Shown piece after piece: positions 20,340-30,185 of a stretch of 64,000 bases of DNA. The position numbers were made by a program, and so were the translations under genes. The stretch comes from Shewanella marina JCM 15074 (GTDB lineage: Bacteria; Pseudomonadota; Gammaproteobacteria; Enterobacterales; Shewanellaceae), in the NCBI RefSeq assembly GCF_000614975.1, contig NZ_BALM01000015.1, positions 46,037-110,036 of the forward strand. Direction: 5' to 3'. Under the pieces are notes generated by a model. The model was not told the DNA's origin. It did no database searches and worked only from the letters and a program-made list of their open reading frames with translations. Numbering within the stretch: position 1 is the stretch's first letter; the number at the start of each line of letters is the position of its first letter.

Positions 20340-22268
20340 ATGAAAACGACTAACCCGCTAAAGTTAATTATATTTTTTGGTCTTATTTGTTTGCTGGTAA
20401 TGACCCTAAGTCGGTTGGGATTAAGTTTATGGCAATTTGATCGAGTCGCTCAAGTTGATGGCTTTATCCCCGTATTTTTGCAAGGTTTTCGGGTGGATAT
20501 AGCCACTTTATGTTGGTTATTAGCTCTGCCAGCATTAGGGTCACTGATTTTTGCTACGGGTGGCCGCATCGGTGAGTATTGGCGAACGATCTTACGGTTA
20601 TATTTAACCCTATTATTGCTGCAAATCGTATTTATTGAATGTTCAACTCCCTCCTTTATTGAAGAGTATGGTCTACGTCCTAACCGTTTATATGTGGAAT
20701 ATCTGGTTTATCCAAAAGAGGTATTCTCGATGCTATGGGCTGGCCGAAAATTTGAAATATTATTAGGTTTAGCTATTGCTGTTAGCACGGTATGGGCTGG
20801 CTGGCGTTTATCTGCTGGATATCAAGTCAGCTCACATAAATTTAGCTGGCGCATCATTAATTTATGTTTAGTGGTATTGGTGGTGGTGTGTGGTGCGCGT
20901 TCGAGTGTCGGACATAGACCGTTAAATCCAGCTATGGTCGCATTTAGTGTTGATCCACTCGTTAATGGCTTGGTCGTTAACTCAAGTTATTCTGTGCTTT
21001 TTGCCATTAGCCAAATGCGTAATGAAGCCGATGCGAGCCAAATATATGGAGATATGGCAACTGATGAGATTATTGATTGGATAAGGCTTGAAGCCGCTCG
21101 ACATCAAGATCATTTTATTTCTAGCGATTTCCCTTCGTTATCGGTTAATCATCCCTCTGCGCCAGCGAAAGCTAAAAATTTAGTGATTATTCTGCAAGAA
21201 AGTTTAGGTGCAAGATTTGTGGGATGTCTAGGTGGTAAACCATTAACGCCCAATATTGATGAGTTATCTAAACAATCATGGAATTTCAATAGGTTGTATG
21301 CGACAGGCACTCGCTCAGTCAGAGGTATTGAAGCTATTATTACGGGCTTTACGCCAACACCTGCTCGCTCAGTAGTTAAACTAGGTAAAAGCCAAACTCA
21401 TTTTTTCACGATTGCCCAGTTGCTAGCAGAGCAGGGCTATCACACTTCATTTATCTATGGTGGTGAAAGTCACTTTGACAATATGCGTAGTTTTTTTCTA
21501 GGTAATGGCTTTAATCATATTATTGATGAAGATGATTTTGTGGATCCCGTCTTTAGCGGTTCATGGGGCGTCAGTGATGAAGATTTAATGGTTAAAGCTG
21601 ACAGTACTTTTAGCCAGCTGCAGCAACAAGGTAAGCCTTTCTTTAGTTTGGTTTTTAGTTCAAGTAATCATGATCCATTTGAGTTCCCAGATGACCGTAT
21701 TGAGTTATATGAACAACCCAAACAAACCCGAAATAATGCCGCTAAATATGCCGATTATGCTGTGGGTGAATTTTTTAAGTTAGCGAAACAATCCAATTAT
21801 TGGGATGACACACTTTTTTTGGTGATTGCTGATCATGATAGTCGTGTCGGTGGCGCACAACTTGTGCCTATTTCGCGATTTCATATTCCTGGAATGCTGA
21901 TTGGTAAACAGATAGATGTACGCCAAGATGACCGATTAGTCAGTCAAATTGATATGGCGCCTACACTATTATCTTTATTGGGCATTACAGCTCATTATCC
22001 GATGATTGGTCGAGATTTAACCGCACAAGCTGACGATTGGCCGGGGCGAGCAATGATGCAATATGATCGCAATTTTGCTTATATGCAGGGTAATGATGTT
22101 GTTGTATTGCAGCCGAATAAGCCTGTAGTTGGTTTTGAATATAATTTTAATAATCATGATCTTATACCAAAGTCACAACCTGAAAAATTAGCCGATCGCG
22201 CACTGGCTATCGCACTATGGGGCAGTATGGCTTATCAAAATAGTTTATATCAAATACCGACTAATTAG
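20340..22268 (+). CDS. LTA synthase/sulfatase-fold membrane phosphoglycerol-type transferase
   Basis: 642 aa. About five N-terminal transmembrane helices (10-185) are followed by an extracytoplasmic alkaline-phosphatase-superfamily domain (280-600). Metal and catalytic residues seen: E287 in VIILQESLG, the nucleophile threonine in YATGTRSVRG (T322 or T324), and the DH pair in VIADHDSRVGG near residue 500. This is the layout of LtaS, MdoB/OpgB and EptA-like enzymes, which move phosphoglycerol or phosphoethanolamine onto envelope glycans. The acceptor in this organism is not predictable. The stop overlaps the convergent gene by three bases. Confidence 0.85.
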   Translation: MKTTNPLKLIIFFGLICLLVMTLSRLGLSLWQFDRVAQVDGFIPVFLQGFRVDIATLCWLLALPALGSLIFATGGRIGEYWRTILRLYLTLLLLQIVFIECSTPSFIEEYGLRPNRLYVEYLVYPKEVFSMLWAGRKFEILLGLAIAVSTVWAGWRLSAGYQVSSHKFSWRIINLCLVVLVVVCGARSSVGHRPLNPAMVAFSVDPLVNGLVVNSSYSVLFAISQMRNEADASQIYGDMATDEIIDWIRLEAARHQDHFISSDFPSLSVNHPSAPAKAKNLVIILQESLGARFVGCLGGKPLTPNIDELSKQSWNFNRLYATGTRSVRGIEAIITGFTPTPARSVVKLGKSQTHFFTIAQLLAEQGYHTSFIYGGESHFDNMRSFFLGNGFNHIIDEDDFVDPVFSGSWGVSDEDLMVKADSTFSQLQQQGKPFFSLVFSSSNHDPFEFPDDRIELYEQPKQTRNNAAKYADYAVGEFFKLAKQSNYWDDTLFLVIADHDSRVGGAQLVPISRFHIPGMLIGKQIDVRQDDRLVSQIDMAPTLLSLLGITAHYPMIGRDLTAQADDWPGRAMMQYDRNFAYMQGNDVVVLQPNKPVVGFEYNFNNHDLIPKSQPEKLADRALAIALWGSMAYQNSLYQIPTN

Positions 22269-22741
22269 GCGTAAGCAGTTAATTTTGCTGCTGGTCTTGG
22301 GCTGACTTTAGTTTGATAAAATTGGTTAAGATTGGCACTGATTTTTTGATAACGTTCGCTCAATTCGCGATTGGTAAGTTCGTTGGTGCTGGGTAAAATG
22401 CTGATACTCTTTTGCCGAGATTTAGCTGCAAGCGAGAGATCTTGGCGAGATAATACCGGTTTAAATGGTAGCGGGCAGGTTTGCTGCCCCTGTTTTTGGG
22501 CATGTTGTCGTTGTTGTTGCTGTTGTTGACCTGCTTGTTGCTGTTTCTCATTAACCTGCTTTTGCTGTAACGACTGCTCAGTGCGCTCATGCTGAGCATT
22601 AAACTGGCGCTCTTCATGGGCTTTGGTTGGCTCTTTAGGTGGGATAATCGGTGGCCGTTGCTGGTTATCAAGGCGCGCAGCATCAGTGGCAACGTTAGTC
22701 GTTGTCAGTGGCTGCTGCGGATAATGACTGACCAGTAACAT
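22265..22741 (-). CDS. Gln-rich hypothetical protein
   Basis: 158 aa, not recognised. There is no signal peptide or membrane segment. The centre (about 45-85) is a low-complexity Gln-rich, basic, probably disordered or coiled-coil stretch. The N-terminus is Pro-rich and the C-terminus (SLAAKSRQKSISILPSTNELTNRELSERYQKISANLNQFYQ) may be helical. It converges on the sulfatase-fold gene and lies upstream of nothing obvious. Codon use looks like its neighbours, so I take it as a real, lineage-specific gene. Confidence 0.6.
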   Translation of the reverse strand: MLLVSHYPQQPLTTTNVATDAARLDNQQRPPIIPPKEPTKAHEERQFNAQHERTEQSLQQKQVNEKQQQAGQQQQQQRQHAQKQGQQTCPLPFKPVLSRQDLSLAAKSRQKSISILPSTNELTNRELSERYQKISANLNQFYQTKVSPRPAAKLTAYA

Positions 22742-22810
22742 ATTGGCTCGATAGCTGGTTAATAAATGTGCTAATTCAATGATAATATATTTGCAGTAAA
22801 AGTAAATTTT

Positions 22811-23578
22811 TTAATTGATAAGCAACCACTTATACAACTTTTGTATGCACTCATGACGATGTGAGATAAAGGGAGCATGTGATGCTTTCGCGAGTATTTC
22901 ATTATCACCATTATCAGGCATCAGTTCGATAACGCGTTTGGGTACCAGTCCATCTAAACGTCCCCAAATGCGCAACCACGGTTGCGATATCTCGCTAATT
23001 TGCTGACGAAGATCGACATCTTGTAGCATTTCTAAGCCTTGATTTAGGGCGATAGGTTGGGCTTTAGGTTTAGTTTCTAACAGCTGCTTTAACTGCTTAA
23101 TATCGGCTCTGGCATCTTCACTGCCCATTGCTTGAATGGCTAAGAAGCGTTCTATGGTTTTGTCAGTATGTAGGCTCAATTGATGTAAAAATTGCTCAAG
23201 AATTTTAGGTGCAATCCCCGGCCATTGCTGTGTTTCGTTAGCCATAAAGCAGGGGGATGAAGCCACCGTAATGAGTTTACTCACTTTATTGGGATACTTG
23301 ATGGCAAGATCCATAGCGACTAATCCACCCAACGACCAACCAAGCACAATTACCTTATCCGGTAACTGCGCGGCAATCATATCGGTCCATTGTGCTAGCC
23401 CACCAAAGCAAATCGGGCTGTCGCCAAAGCCCGGCAAGTCAATATTGAGTACCGTATAATGTTGGCTGAGCTCTTGAGCTAATGGGCCAAATACCGCTGA
23501 ATTGACCCCCCATCCATGAAGTAATACGAGGCTTGGACCTTGTCCTTGTTGTTCTATATGAAGTGGTGCTACTTGCAT
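22811..23578 (-). CDS. bioH: Pimeloyl-[ACP] methyl ester carboxylesterase BioH
   Basis: 255 aa from the ATG at 23578 (MQVAPLHIEQQGQG), which matches the compact E. coli N-terminus; an in-frame TTG six codons upstream is less likely. Alpha/beta hydrolase with LLHGWGVNSAVF, nucleophile S82 in LGWSLGG, D209 in WGRLDGLVP and H234 in ASHAPF; the serine number coincides with E. coli BioH. It frees pimeloyl-ACP from its methyl ester to finish the first stage of biotin synthesis. Divergent from comF with only 29 bases between start codons, as in the enterobacterial bioH-gntX-nfuA region. Confidence 0.92.
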   Translation of the reverse strand: MQVAPLHIEQQGQGPSLVLLHGWGVNSAVFGPLAQELSQHYTVLNIDLPGFGDSPICFGGLAQWTDMIAAQLPDKVIVLGWSLGGLVAMDLAIKYPNKVSKLITVASSPCFMANETQQWPGIAPKILEQFLHQLSLHTDKTIERFLAIQAMGSEDARADIKQLKQLLETKPKAQPIALNQGLEMLQDVDLRQQISEISQPWLRIWGRLDGLVPKRVIELMPDNGDNEILAKASHAPFISHRHECIQKLYKWLLIN

Positions 23579-23607
23579 GGTGAGTGCTCTTGTCAAAATA
23601 AGAAACT

Positions 23608-24357
23608 ATGGTACCTAATAATATGAAGTTATTGCCAAAATTATTACAGGCTAAATTATCATATTGGCGTTTATTATTACCTAATCGCTGTATTTGTTGC
23701 GGCTTAAAAATTGAAGAGGCGCAAACGGGTTTATGTGGCACTTGTATTACTGCGACCTGTTACCAAACGCCAATTTGCTTAGGTTGTGGTAAACCATTGG
23801 ATTTTATTGCTGATTACTGTGGCCACTGTTTAGCAAAGCCGCCACTAAAAGTCGTTGCTGCCTGTAGTTATCATGCGGGGCTAGGTGGACATATTGCGTC
23901 AATGAAATATCAGCAGCAGTTAGTGGTGCTTAGCCCCTTAATTGATGCTTTAACATTACGCATTAAAGCGCTAGCCAAGCAAGGCGCAATTACCTTACCG
24001 CAAGCGATTGTCGCGGTGCCGCTGCATCCCAAAAAATTAGCCTCGAGGGGCTTTAATCAAGCATGGTTGATCGCTGAGGGGTTAGCGCTAAGGCTTAATT
24101 TGCCGCTGTGGGATAATCAAGTTGTTCGCTTAAAACAGACGCCTGCACAAGCAGGGCTATCCGGTAAACAACGACGGCAGAATATGCATAAGGCTTTTGC
24201 ACTACGCTCTGTTTGCCCATATCAACGCATCGCCTTGGTTGATGATGTGGTGACAACTGGCACGACAACCAATGAAATTAATAAACTGTTTGAGCCAGAT
24301 TATATTGATGTGCAAGTGTGGTGCTTAGCCAGAGCTGAAGCACCATCTTTAAAATAA
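23608..24357 (+). CDS. ComF family protein (phosphoribosyltransferase fold)
   Basis: 249 aa. The N-terminus has four Cys pairs (C28/C31, C43/C46, C57/C60, C71/C74) forming zinc-ribbon-like knuckles. The rest is a type-I phosphoribosyltransferase domain with the PRPP loop ALVDDVVTTGTT (about 209-220). Homologues include Bacillus ComFC and E. coli GntX, linked to DNA uptake or use of DNA as a nutrient, with no settled reaction. Its promoter must overlap that of bioH. Confidence 0.88.
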   Translation: MVPNNMKLLPKLLQAKLSYWRLLLPNRCICCGLKIEEAQTGLCGTCITATCYQTPICLGCGKPLDFIADYCGHCLAKPPLKVVAACSYHAGLGGHIASMKYQQQLVVLSPLIDALTLRIKALAKQGAITLPQAIVAVPLHPKKLASRGFNQAWLIAEGLALRLNLPLWDNQVVRLKQTPAQAGLSGKQRRQNMHKAFALRSVCPYQRIALVDDVVTTGTTTNEINKLFEPDYIDVQVWCLARAEAPSLK

Positions 24358-24360
24358 TAA

Positions 24361-26871
24361 TTAATGCAGGCCTTGTGGCATAAAATAGAGGGCGTTATTG
24401 ATTAGCCTTTCAGATCCTAGCCAGAAATTTCTAAACATTAAGTTATCAGTTATTGCCACTAAAGCCCCTTTACCTTGTTTAACAACGACGATCGCAGGCG
24501 TATTGGCAAAAGCATGCTGATATTCATCAGCTAAATAACCACTGCTAAGCGGAGCCGCAGAGTAGCGGGCGGCAACAACAAAAGGCTCATCAATAGGTTT
24601 AAAGCCTAACACTTTATTTTTCATTACTTTGAGTTGGTTATCTTGGTAGCCGTATGCTATTGGATGACTGGTGTCTAATTGTAAGTTCACAATCGCGCCG
24701 CCAATGGCTTCTTTGGCTTGTAATTGCTTGCGCTCAGCAAAGCTAATGTCGTCAGTGATAAACAGTGATTGATAAAAGCCTTTATGGCGCATCTTAAAAG
24801 ATAATATGTCATGTTTTTCTAACCAGACTAAAGCCCCTTTCTGCGCGATGATTGTGCCGCCCTGTTGCATAAAGTTTTTAAGCTTTGTTGCACTATTATT
24901 GCTGAGGGTACGGTAGTTGCCATCCGCTAAAATAATGTGGCTATAGTCATGTAAATTAAGCAAATTGAAGTGATGCGTATTGATTAGGCTAACATGTTGG
25001 CCCAAGGTTTTATCCAAGTGATACCACAACTGACCTACCTCAGTACTTTTAGTACCGCGGTCGCTGAGTATTAGAGGCATGACGGGTTTAATTAACTTAA
25101 AGTTTGGGCTGCCAAGATCGCTACCGGTAATGGCTGCAAAACTAGTTGTAGAGACAATATTTAACTTAAATTGCTGATTAAGATCTAAGATTTGTTGTCG
25201 CAATTGTTGATTGTCACTAAGAGGGATAATCAAGCTTCCTTCGCTAAAATCAACCACACCTTGTGGCGTGGCTGCACTAAATGCTGAGGTGGCAAATTTA
25301 ACCCTAATTTGTTGTCGCAGTAATGCTGCTAGCATGGGCGCCGCTCGGTGCTGCTGCCAATCAATCATCAATACCACTGCATCTTGTTGCCACTGAGAAA
25401 GCGCTAGGCTTGGCGCTGTATCACTGAGTTGGTTCTGTGTCAGCTTGGCGCTTTTATCTATCTCTAAATCAAAAGCCGCCGCAAGATCCCAGCTTGATAC
25501 ATCGTAAAATGTGGCGTCATCAAATTCGGTTCTTCGGTCAAATAGCGCGAGTACGAGATCTCGTTGTGGTTGGTTGAGCGGAATAAATAAACTGCTAGTT
25601 TGTTGATAATCATGCTGTTGCTGGGATTGCGTTGCTGTTAACCATTTAAATGCAATTTGGTGCTGGCTAAGTAGTGATTCTAATTGTTGGCGCATGCCGA
25701 TGTCATTGGTATCGATTAAGTAACCACGACTAGAAGTGCCTTGTTTCTTGTTACTATTAAAAAAGTCAGTTTGATAATCAATTAAGGTTTGTTTGAGCGC
25801 TAAATTGCCCTTTAAGGTCGAAATTGAAGTGGTGAATTGATTATCTATCGCCTTGGTTAACGTCAAAAGGCCATTAACCGTGTTTTGCTGTTGGCCACGG
25901 GCGCTAGCTTGTTCGAATAAAACGCCGATGGCACCATTAATATCTGGGTAAGTGGAGCCTTTGCCATAAAAGAAATCATCAAATGATTGTTTTGAATAAT
26001 AAGCCTGGCCTTTTCGGTCTAGTGCTTGGCGGTGGAAGTTGGCTAACTCATCGGTAATTTGTTGGTTTTTATTGGGCGTTAATGGGTGAGTTCGCAGCGG
26101 TACACCTGGCTGAAAGAAGTAACTGGAGTGATGACCCATTTCGTGAAAATCGCCGACATAGTGCGGCTGCCATTTATGAAATAACGCCACTCGTCCTTGT
26201 GATTCTGGATGGCGTAAAAACAACCAATCGCGATTGAGGTCTGCCAAATAGTGGTTGAATCGGCCTTTAGCCCAACCTTGCTTGTGTTCTCTATGGTAGG
26301 GATCGCCGTGTAATGTTTGATTGCGATTATTGTTCGCCCAATTGGCAAATCGATCCATGCCGTCAGGATTCTGTGAAGGGGTAATCAAAATCACGGCTTG
26401 TTCTAATAGTTGCTTGACCCAAGGCTCTTGGCTGGCGGTTAGGTAGTAACTCAGAGCCATTGCAGCATGACTGCCACTGGCTTCATCGCCGTGGATTGAA
26501 TAGGCTAACCAAATAACCAAGGGACCCTGCTGTGGTTGGCCTGATTTGACCTGTGAACGCGCGAGTAAAATCTGCTTAAGTTTAGCTTGATTGGCCGCTG
26601 AGGTTACCACCAAAGTTAACTGTTGCCGCTGTTCATGACTTAAACCGGTATCTTCTAGACTGGCTTTATCGCTTTGTTGGGCTAATTGTTTCAAGTAGAC
26701 ATTAATTTGATCGTGTCGAAGATGCCAAGTGCCGATAGGGTAACCTAGAAATTCAGTGGGCGTTTCAATCTTACTGTCATACATTTTAGCGGGCAGTTGG
26801 AAACTGGCCCAGCTGCTCATTGAAAAAAAACTGCATATAAGCGCGAATAAAGGTAGTAGCTGTTTCAACAT
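24361..26871 (-). CDS. Exported M14-family zinc carboxypeptidase-like protein
   Basis: 836 aa. A signal peptide ends at about residue 22 (SSWA). The M14 metallopeptidase domain spans about 40-340 with zinc ligands H127 and E130 (SIHGDEASG), H243 (DFHEMG), and the catalytic glutamate E320 (GVLFEQAS). A long C-terminal region (about 350-830) has a glutamine-amidotransferase-like look (IILADGNYRTLS, GGTIIAQKGAL), as in other large M14 proteins of marine Gammaproteobacteria. Predicted periplasmic or secreted peptidase with an unknown substrate. Interposed between comF and nfuA. Confidence 0.85.
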   Translation of the reverse strand: MLKQLLPLFALICSFFSMSSWASFQLPAKMYDSKIETPTEFLGYPIGTWHLRHDQINVYLKQLAQQSDKASLEDTGLSHEQRQQLTLVVTSAANQAKLKQILLARSQVKSGQPQQGPLVIWLAYSIHGDEASGSHAAMALSYYLTASQEPWVKQLLEQAVILITPSQNPDGMDRFANWANNNRNQTLHGDPYHREHKQGWAKGRFNHYLADLNRDWLFLRHPESQGRVALFHKWQPHYVGDFHEMGHHSSYFFQPGVPLRTHPLTPNKNQQITDELANFHRQALDRKGQAYYSKQSFDDFFYGKGSTYPDINGAIGVLFEQASARGQQQNTVNGLLTLTKAIDNQFTTSISTLKGNLALKQTLIDYQTDFFNSNKKQGTSSRGYLIDTNDIGMRQQLESLLSQHQIAFKWLTATQSQQQHDYQQTSSLFIPLNQPQRDLVLALFDRRTEFDDATFYDVSSWDLAAAFDLEIDKSAKLTQNQLSDTAPSLALSQWQQDAVVLMIDWQQHRAAPMLAALLRQQIRVKFATSAFSAATPQGVVDFSEGSLIIPLSDNQQLRQQILDLNQQFKLNIVSTTSFAAITGSDLGSPNFKLIKPVMPLILSDRGTKSTEVGQLWYHLDKTLGQHVSLINTHHFNLLNLHDYSHIILADGNYRTLSNNSATKLKNFMQQGGTIIAQKGALVWLEKHDILSFKMRHKGFYQSLFITDDISFAERKQLQAKEAIGGAIVNLQLDTSHPIAYGYQDNQLKVMKNKVLGFKPIDEPFVVAARYSAAPLSSGYLADEYQHAFANTPAIVVVKQGKGALVAITDNLMFRNFWLGSERLINNALYFMPQGLH

Positions 26872-27077
26872 TCCATTGCCAGATTAGATACTCATTTGCT
26901 TAATAAATTAACAGTTTGTCGTTTAAGTGACCAGCCTTGGTTGGGGTTTAAACGAGATCTCGAATTAAAAAATTGGGAACTGATAGAGCTCAGGACTACA
27001 ACAATGTTACAGAGCGAGGTATTATGTAGTTAATTCTTACTGAAATACTCAGGAATAACCTGATGGAGCCGCAAGCA

Positions 27078-27656
27078 ATGATTACCATTTCCGATGCAGC
27101 TCAGGCACATTTTGTTAAGCTATTAGCAGATCAGCCTGAAGGAACTAATATCCGCGTTTTTGTTATCAGCCCAGGTACTGCTTCGGCAGAGTGTGGTGTG
27201 TCATATTGCCCACCTGATGCAGTTGAAGCTGATGATATTGAAATTGAATTTAATGGCTTCAATGCCATGGTTGATGAAAAAAGTGCGCCATTCTTAGAAG
27301 AGGCTAGCATTGATTTTGTGACTGACCAATTAGGTTCACAATTAACGCTTAAAGCGCCTAACGCTAAAATGCGTAAAGTGGATGACAATGCGCCATTAAA
27401 AGAGCGTGTTGAATACATGATCCAAGCTGAGATTAATCCGCAGCTTGCTAGTCACGGTGGCCACATCATGCTAGTTGAAATCACTGAAGAGGGCATTGCA
27501 GTGCTTCAATTCGGCGGTGGTTGTAACGGTTGTTCAATGGTTGATGTGACCTTAAAAGATGGTATTGAAACACAGATGCTAGATCGTTTTGCTGGTGAGT
27601 TAACTGGCGTACGTGATGTCACTGAACACCAACATGGTGACCATTCTTACCAATAA
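27078..27656 (+). CDS. nfuA: Fe-S biogenesis protein NfuA
   Basis: 192 aa from the ATG at 27078 ([16 protein letters not shown]), which aligns with E. coli NfuA; an in-frame ATG five codons earlier is less likely. An A-type scaffold-like domain (1-95; [14 protein letters not shown]) precedes the NifU-type domain whose CxxC, in [12 protein letters not shown], holds a [4Fe-4S] cluster delivered to apo-enzymes under iron or oxidative stress. Near bioH/comF as in enterobacteria. Confidence 0.95.
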   Translation: MITISDAAQAHFVKLLADQPEGTNIRVFVISPGTASAECGVSYCPPDAVEADDIEIEFNGFNAMVDEKSAPFLEEASIDFVTDQLGSQLTLKAPNAKMRKVDDNAPLKERVEYMIQAEINPQLASHGGHIMLVEITEEGIAVLQFGGGCNGCSMVDVTLKDGIETQMLDRFAGELTGVRDVTEHQHGDHSYQ

Positions 27657-27676
27657 TTGATTATTGTGTACAATAT

Positions 27677-27707
27677 AAAAAACGCAGCTTAAATAGCTGC
27701 GTTTTTT
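27677..27707. terminator. Bidirectional terminator between nfuA and the MATE gene
   Basis: Thirteen-bp perfect stem (AAAAAACGCAGCT / AGCTGCGTTTTTT) around a TAAAT loop, with T-runs on both strands between convergent genes. Confidence 0.93.
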
Positions 27708-27714
27708 TATGTCT

Positions 27715-29049
27715 TTAGGCTTTAAAAGTCTGACTAAATTTATAATGAAGCAATAGGGTTAAGCTACGTGCGAACATAAAGCAGCTCATTGCTAACCATA
27801 ATGCATGATTCCCTTGTGATTGGAATAACCACCAAACAGGGAAGAACACACCAATACTGGCAATAATCATACTATTACGCATAATTCGGCCTTGTGCTGC
27901 ACCAATATAAACCCCATCAAACAGATAACTGCAAAATGACAGAACCGGTAGAGCAATGACCCAAGGTAAATAGGCTAATGCGGTTTGTTTTACTGCATCG
28001 ATATCCGTCATTAAGTCGATAAATGGAGCACCAAAAAGCCAGAAGAATAGACTAAAGCAGACGGCGATAATAGCAGACCATAACCAAGCGAGAGTGACTG
28101 CATCACGCATCTGCTGGCGATTATTTTGACCATAACTACGGCCAACTTCTGCTTCTGCATAATAAGCGATACCGTCTAAGGCATAAGAGATTAATAACAT
28201 CAGGTTTAATAGCACAGCATTGGCGGCTACCGTTGCATCACCTAAGCTGGCACCATGTAAGGTCATAAATGCAAAGGTGACTTGCAAACATAAACTTCGA
28301 ATAAAAATATCGCGATTTAATCTGAGTAATTGACCATAACCTGAAAAGTTAAGATGTTTTTTAAGTTGGTCTATATGGAAGTTACTGTCTTTTCTTAATT
28401 GGCCCGTGACCATATAGCTCGCCACAATAAAGCCAACAATATCAGCACATACTGATGCCCATGCAGCCCCTTTTACGCCCCAATCAAACACTAATACGAA
28501 TAATAGATCGAGAATAACGTTAGTTAAGTTAGCAAAAATTAATTGCCACATAGCCGCTTTAGGTTGTTGTCGGCCTAATAGCCAGCCCAGTAAAGCAAGG
28601 TTCATTAATGCAAATGGACTCGACCAAATACGAATAGAGAAATATTGCTGACAATAAAGTTGTACCGCTGCACTGGCATCTGAAAAACTTAATGCTAGCT
28701 GTAAAATAGGCCATTGAAGTAGAATAACCGCGCTGCCAAGCAATAACGCTAAGCTGCAGCTTTGAACTAATAATTTATATTGTTGGTCATTATTTTGGGC
28801 ACCATATGCTTGTGCGACTAAGCCTGTGGTTGCCATGCGCAAAAATCCGCATAACCATAATATAAGGGTAATAATCATCGACCCTACAGCGACGCCACCA
28901 AGGTAATAGGCATCGCTTAAATGACCAACTACAGCGGTATCGACCAAGCCTAATAATGGGATGGTGATATTCGACAAGATCATCGGTAAGGCTAATGCTA
29001 ATAATTGCCGATTTTTTTGTTTATTAAATAATAATTGAGCCGCTGTCAT
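27715..29049 (-). CDS. MATE family efflux transporter (DinF/NorM type)
   Basis: 444 aa with 12 predicted transmembrane helices in two repeats. The first helix region (LALPMILSNITIPLLGLVDTAVVGHL) and the equivalent second-half helix carry the MATE signature. The closest style is DinF, which in E. coli follows lexA; here it is unlinked to lexA. It would exchange Na+ or H+ for cationic drugs or metabolites. Substrate unknown. Divergent from the deacetylase gene with 24 bases between starts. Confidence 0.87.
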   Translation of the reverse strand: MTAAQLLFNKQKNRQLLALALPMILSNITIPLLGLVDTAVVGHLSDAYYLGGVAVGSMIITLILWLCGFLRMATTGLVAQAYGAQNNDQQYKLLVQSCSLALLLGSAVILLQWPILQLALSFSDASAAVQLYCQQYFSIRIWSSPFALMNLALLGWLLGRQQPKAAMWQLIFANLTNVILDLLFVLVFDWGVKGAAWASVCADIVGFIVASYMVTGQLRKDSNFHIDQLKKHLNFSGYGQLLRLNRDIFIRSLCLQVTFAFMTLHGASLGDATVAANAVLLNLMLLISYALDGIAYYAEAEVGRSYGQNNRQQMRDAVTLAWLWSAIIAVCFSLFFWLFGAPFIDLMTDIDAVKQTALAYLPWVIALPVLSFCSYLFDGVYIGAAQGRIMRNSMIIASIGVFFPVWWLFQSQGNHALWLAMSCFMFARSLTLLLHYKFSQTFKA

Positions 29050-29073
29050 AATTCTCTTGAGGTTAATAATTAA

Positions 29074-30117
29074 ATGATTAAGACCCTATTAATTGGGCTT
29101 TTATTGCTTGCATGCACGTCTGCTCAAGCTGCGGTTATTTTGCAGTATCATCATGTATCTGCAACGACGCCAGCATCAACCAGTGTGACGCCGAAACAAT
29201 TTCGTGAGCAGATGCAGTATTTATACGACCATCAATTTAACGTGCTGCCATTATCAGACATAGTTAATGCGATAAAGTCACAACAGACTTTACCAGCTAA
29301 GACGGTGGCGATTACTTTTGATGATGGCTATCGCAGCATTGCTACAACAGCGCATCCTATTTTAAAGGAATATGGTTTTCCCTACACCTTGTTTGTATCG
29401 GTTGAACCCATTAAGCGTAAATATGGCAACATGATGACGTGGAATGAGTTAATTGAGTTGTCTAAAGATGGTGCTGAAATTGCCAATCATAGTTGGGGAC
29501 ATGAACATTTAATCCGCCGCTTACCGCAAGAAACACAAGCGCAATGGATAAAACGGATTGAGCAGAATATTGATCAAACTGAAGCCGCTATTGCAGAGGC
29601 TACTGGACAAAATTTAAAAATGTTGGCTTATCCTTATGGCGAATATAATGCTGATATAGAGGCTATGTTGGCGAAAAAAGGTTATGTCGCATTAGGCCAG
29701 CAATCAGGCGCTGCAGGGATCTATTCTTCATTAACGGCCTTACCAAGATTCCCGGTTGCAGGTGTTTATGCCAATTTAGATACGTTAAAGGTTAAGCTGA
29801 ATAGCCTTAATATGCCTGTAATTAATCAAAATACGAGTAATCCTGAACTCACTAAAAACTGGCGCCCTAAACTTATCGTGACCTTGGATATGACAGATAT
29901 TTATCCGCACCAAATGATGTGTTTTATTCAAGGGCAAGGTGCGCAAAAGCCATTATGGTTAGGTAAAAATCAATTTAGTATTCAAGCAGAAACTGACCTG
30001 CCAGCAGGACGCTCTCGTTACAACTGTACTGCACCAAGTAAAACTAAATCGGGTTATTACTGGTTTTCACAAGCTTGGGTGCGTCCTTTTGATGATGGTT
30101 CATGGCCCAAAGAATAG
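29074..30117 (+). CDS. Exported polysaccharide deacetylase (CE4/NodB domain)
   Basis: 347 aa. The signal peptide ends TSAQA (about residue 19). The NodB domain (about 75-230) shows TFDDGY (81-86, catalytic and metal Asp 83/84), the zinc motif HSWGH (H139, H143) and the LAYPYGEYN block. The opening VILQYHHVS is typical of the PgaB/YadE-like branch acting on N-acetylglucosamine polymers. A C-terminal Cys-containing domain of about 110 residues (MMCFIQGQGAQKPLWLG) is unassigned. Followed by a perfect palindromic terminator. Confidence 0.85.
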   Translation: MIKTLLIGLLLLACTSAQAAVILQYHHVSATTPASTSVTPKQFREQMQYLYDHQFNVLPLSDIVNAIKSQQTLPAKTVAITFDDGYRSIATTAHPILKEYGFPYTLFVSVEPIKRKYGNMMTWNELIELSKDGAEIANHSWGHEHLIRRLPQETQAQWIKRIEQNIDQTEAAIAEATGQNLKMLAYPYGEYNADIEAMLAKKGYVALGQQSGAAGIYSSLTALPRFPVAGVYANLDTLKVKLNSLNMPVINQNTSNPELTKNWRPKLIVTLDMTDIYPHQMMCFIQGQGAQKPLWLGKNQFSIQAETDLPAGRSRYNCTAPSKTKSGYYWFSQAWVRPFDDGSWPKE

Positions 30118-30134
30118 CGAAATAGTAGAGAAAT

Positions 30135-30170
30135 AAGATAAAAGGCATCATTAATGATGCCTTTTATCTT
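30135..30170. terminator. Perfect 36-bp palindrome, bidirectional terminator
   Basis: The entire 36 bases are self-complementary, with the core GGCATCATTAATGATGCC flanked by AAGATAAAA / TTTTATCTT. It lies between the convergent deacetylase and sco genes. Confidence 0.9.
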
Positions 30171-30185
30171 TGTGTATGCAAGAGC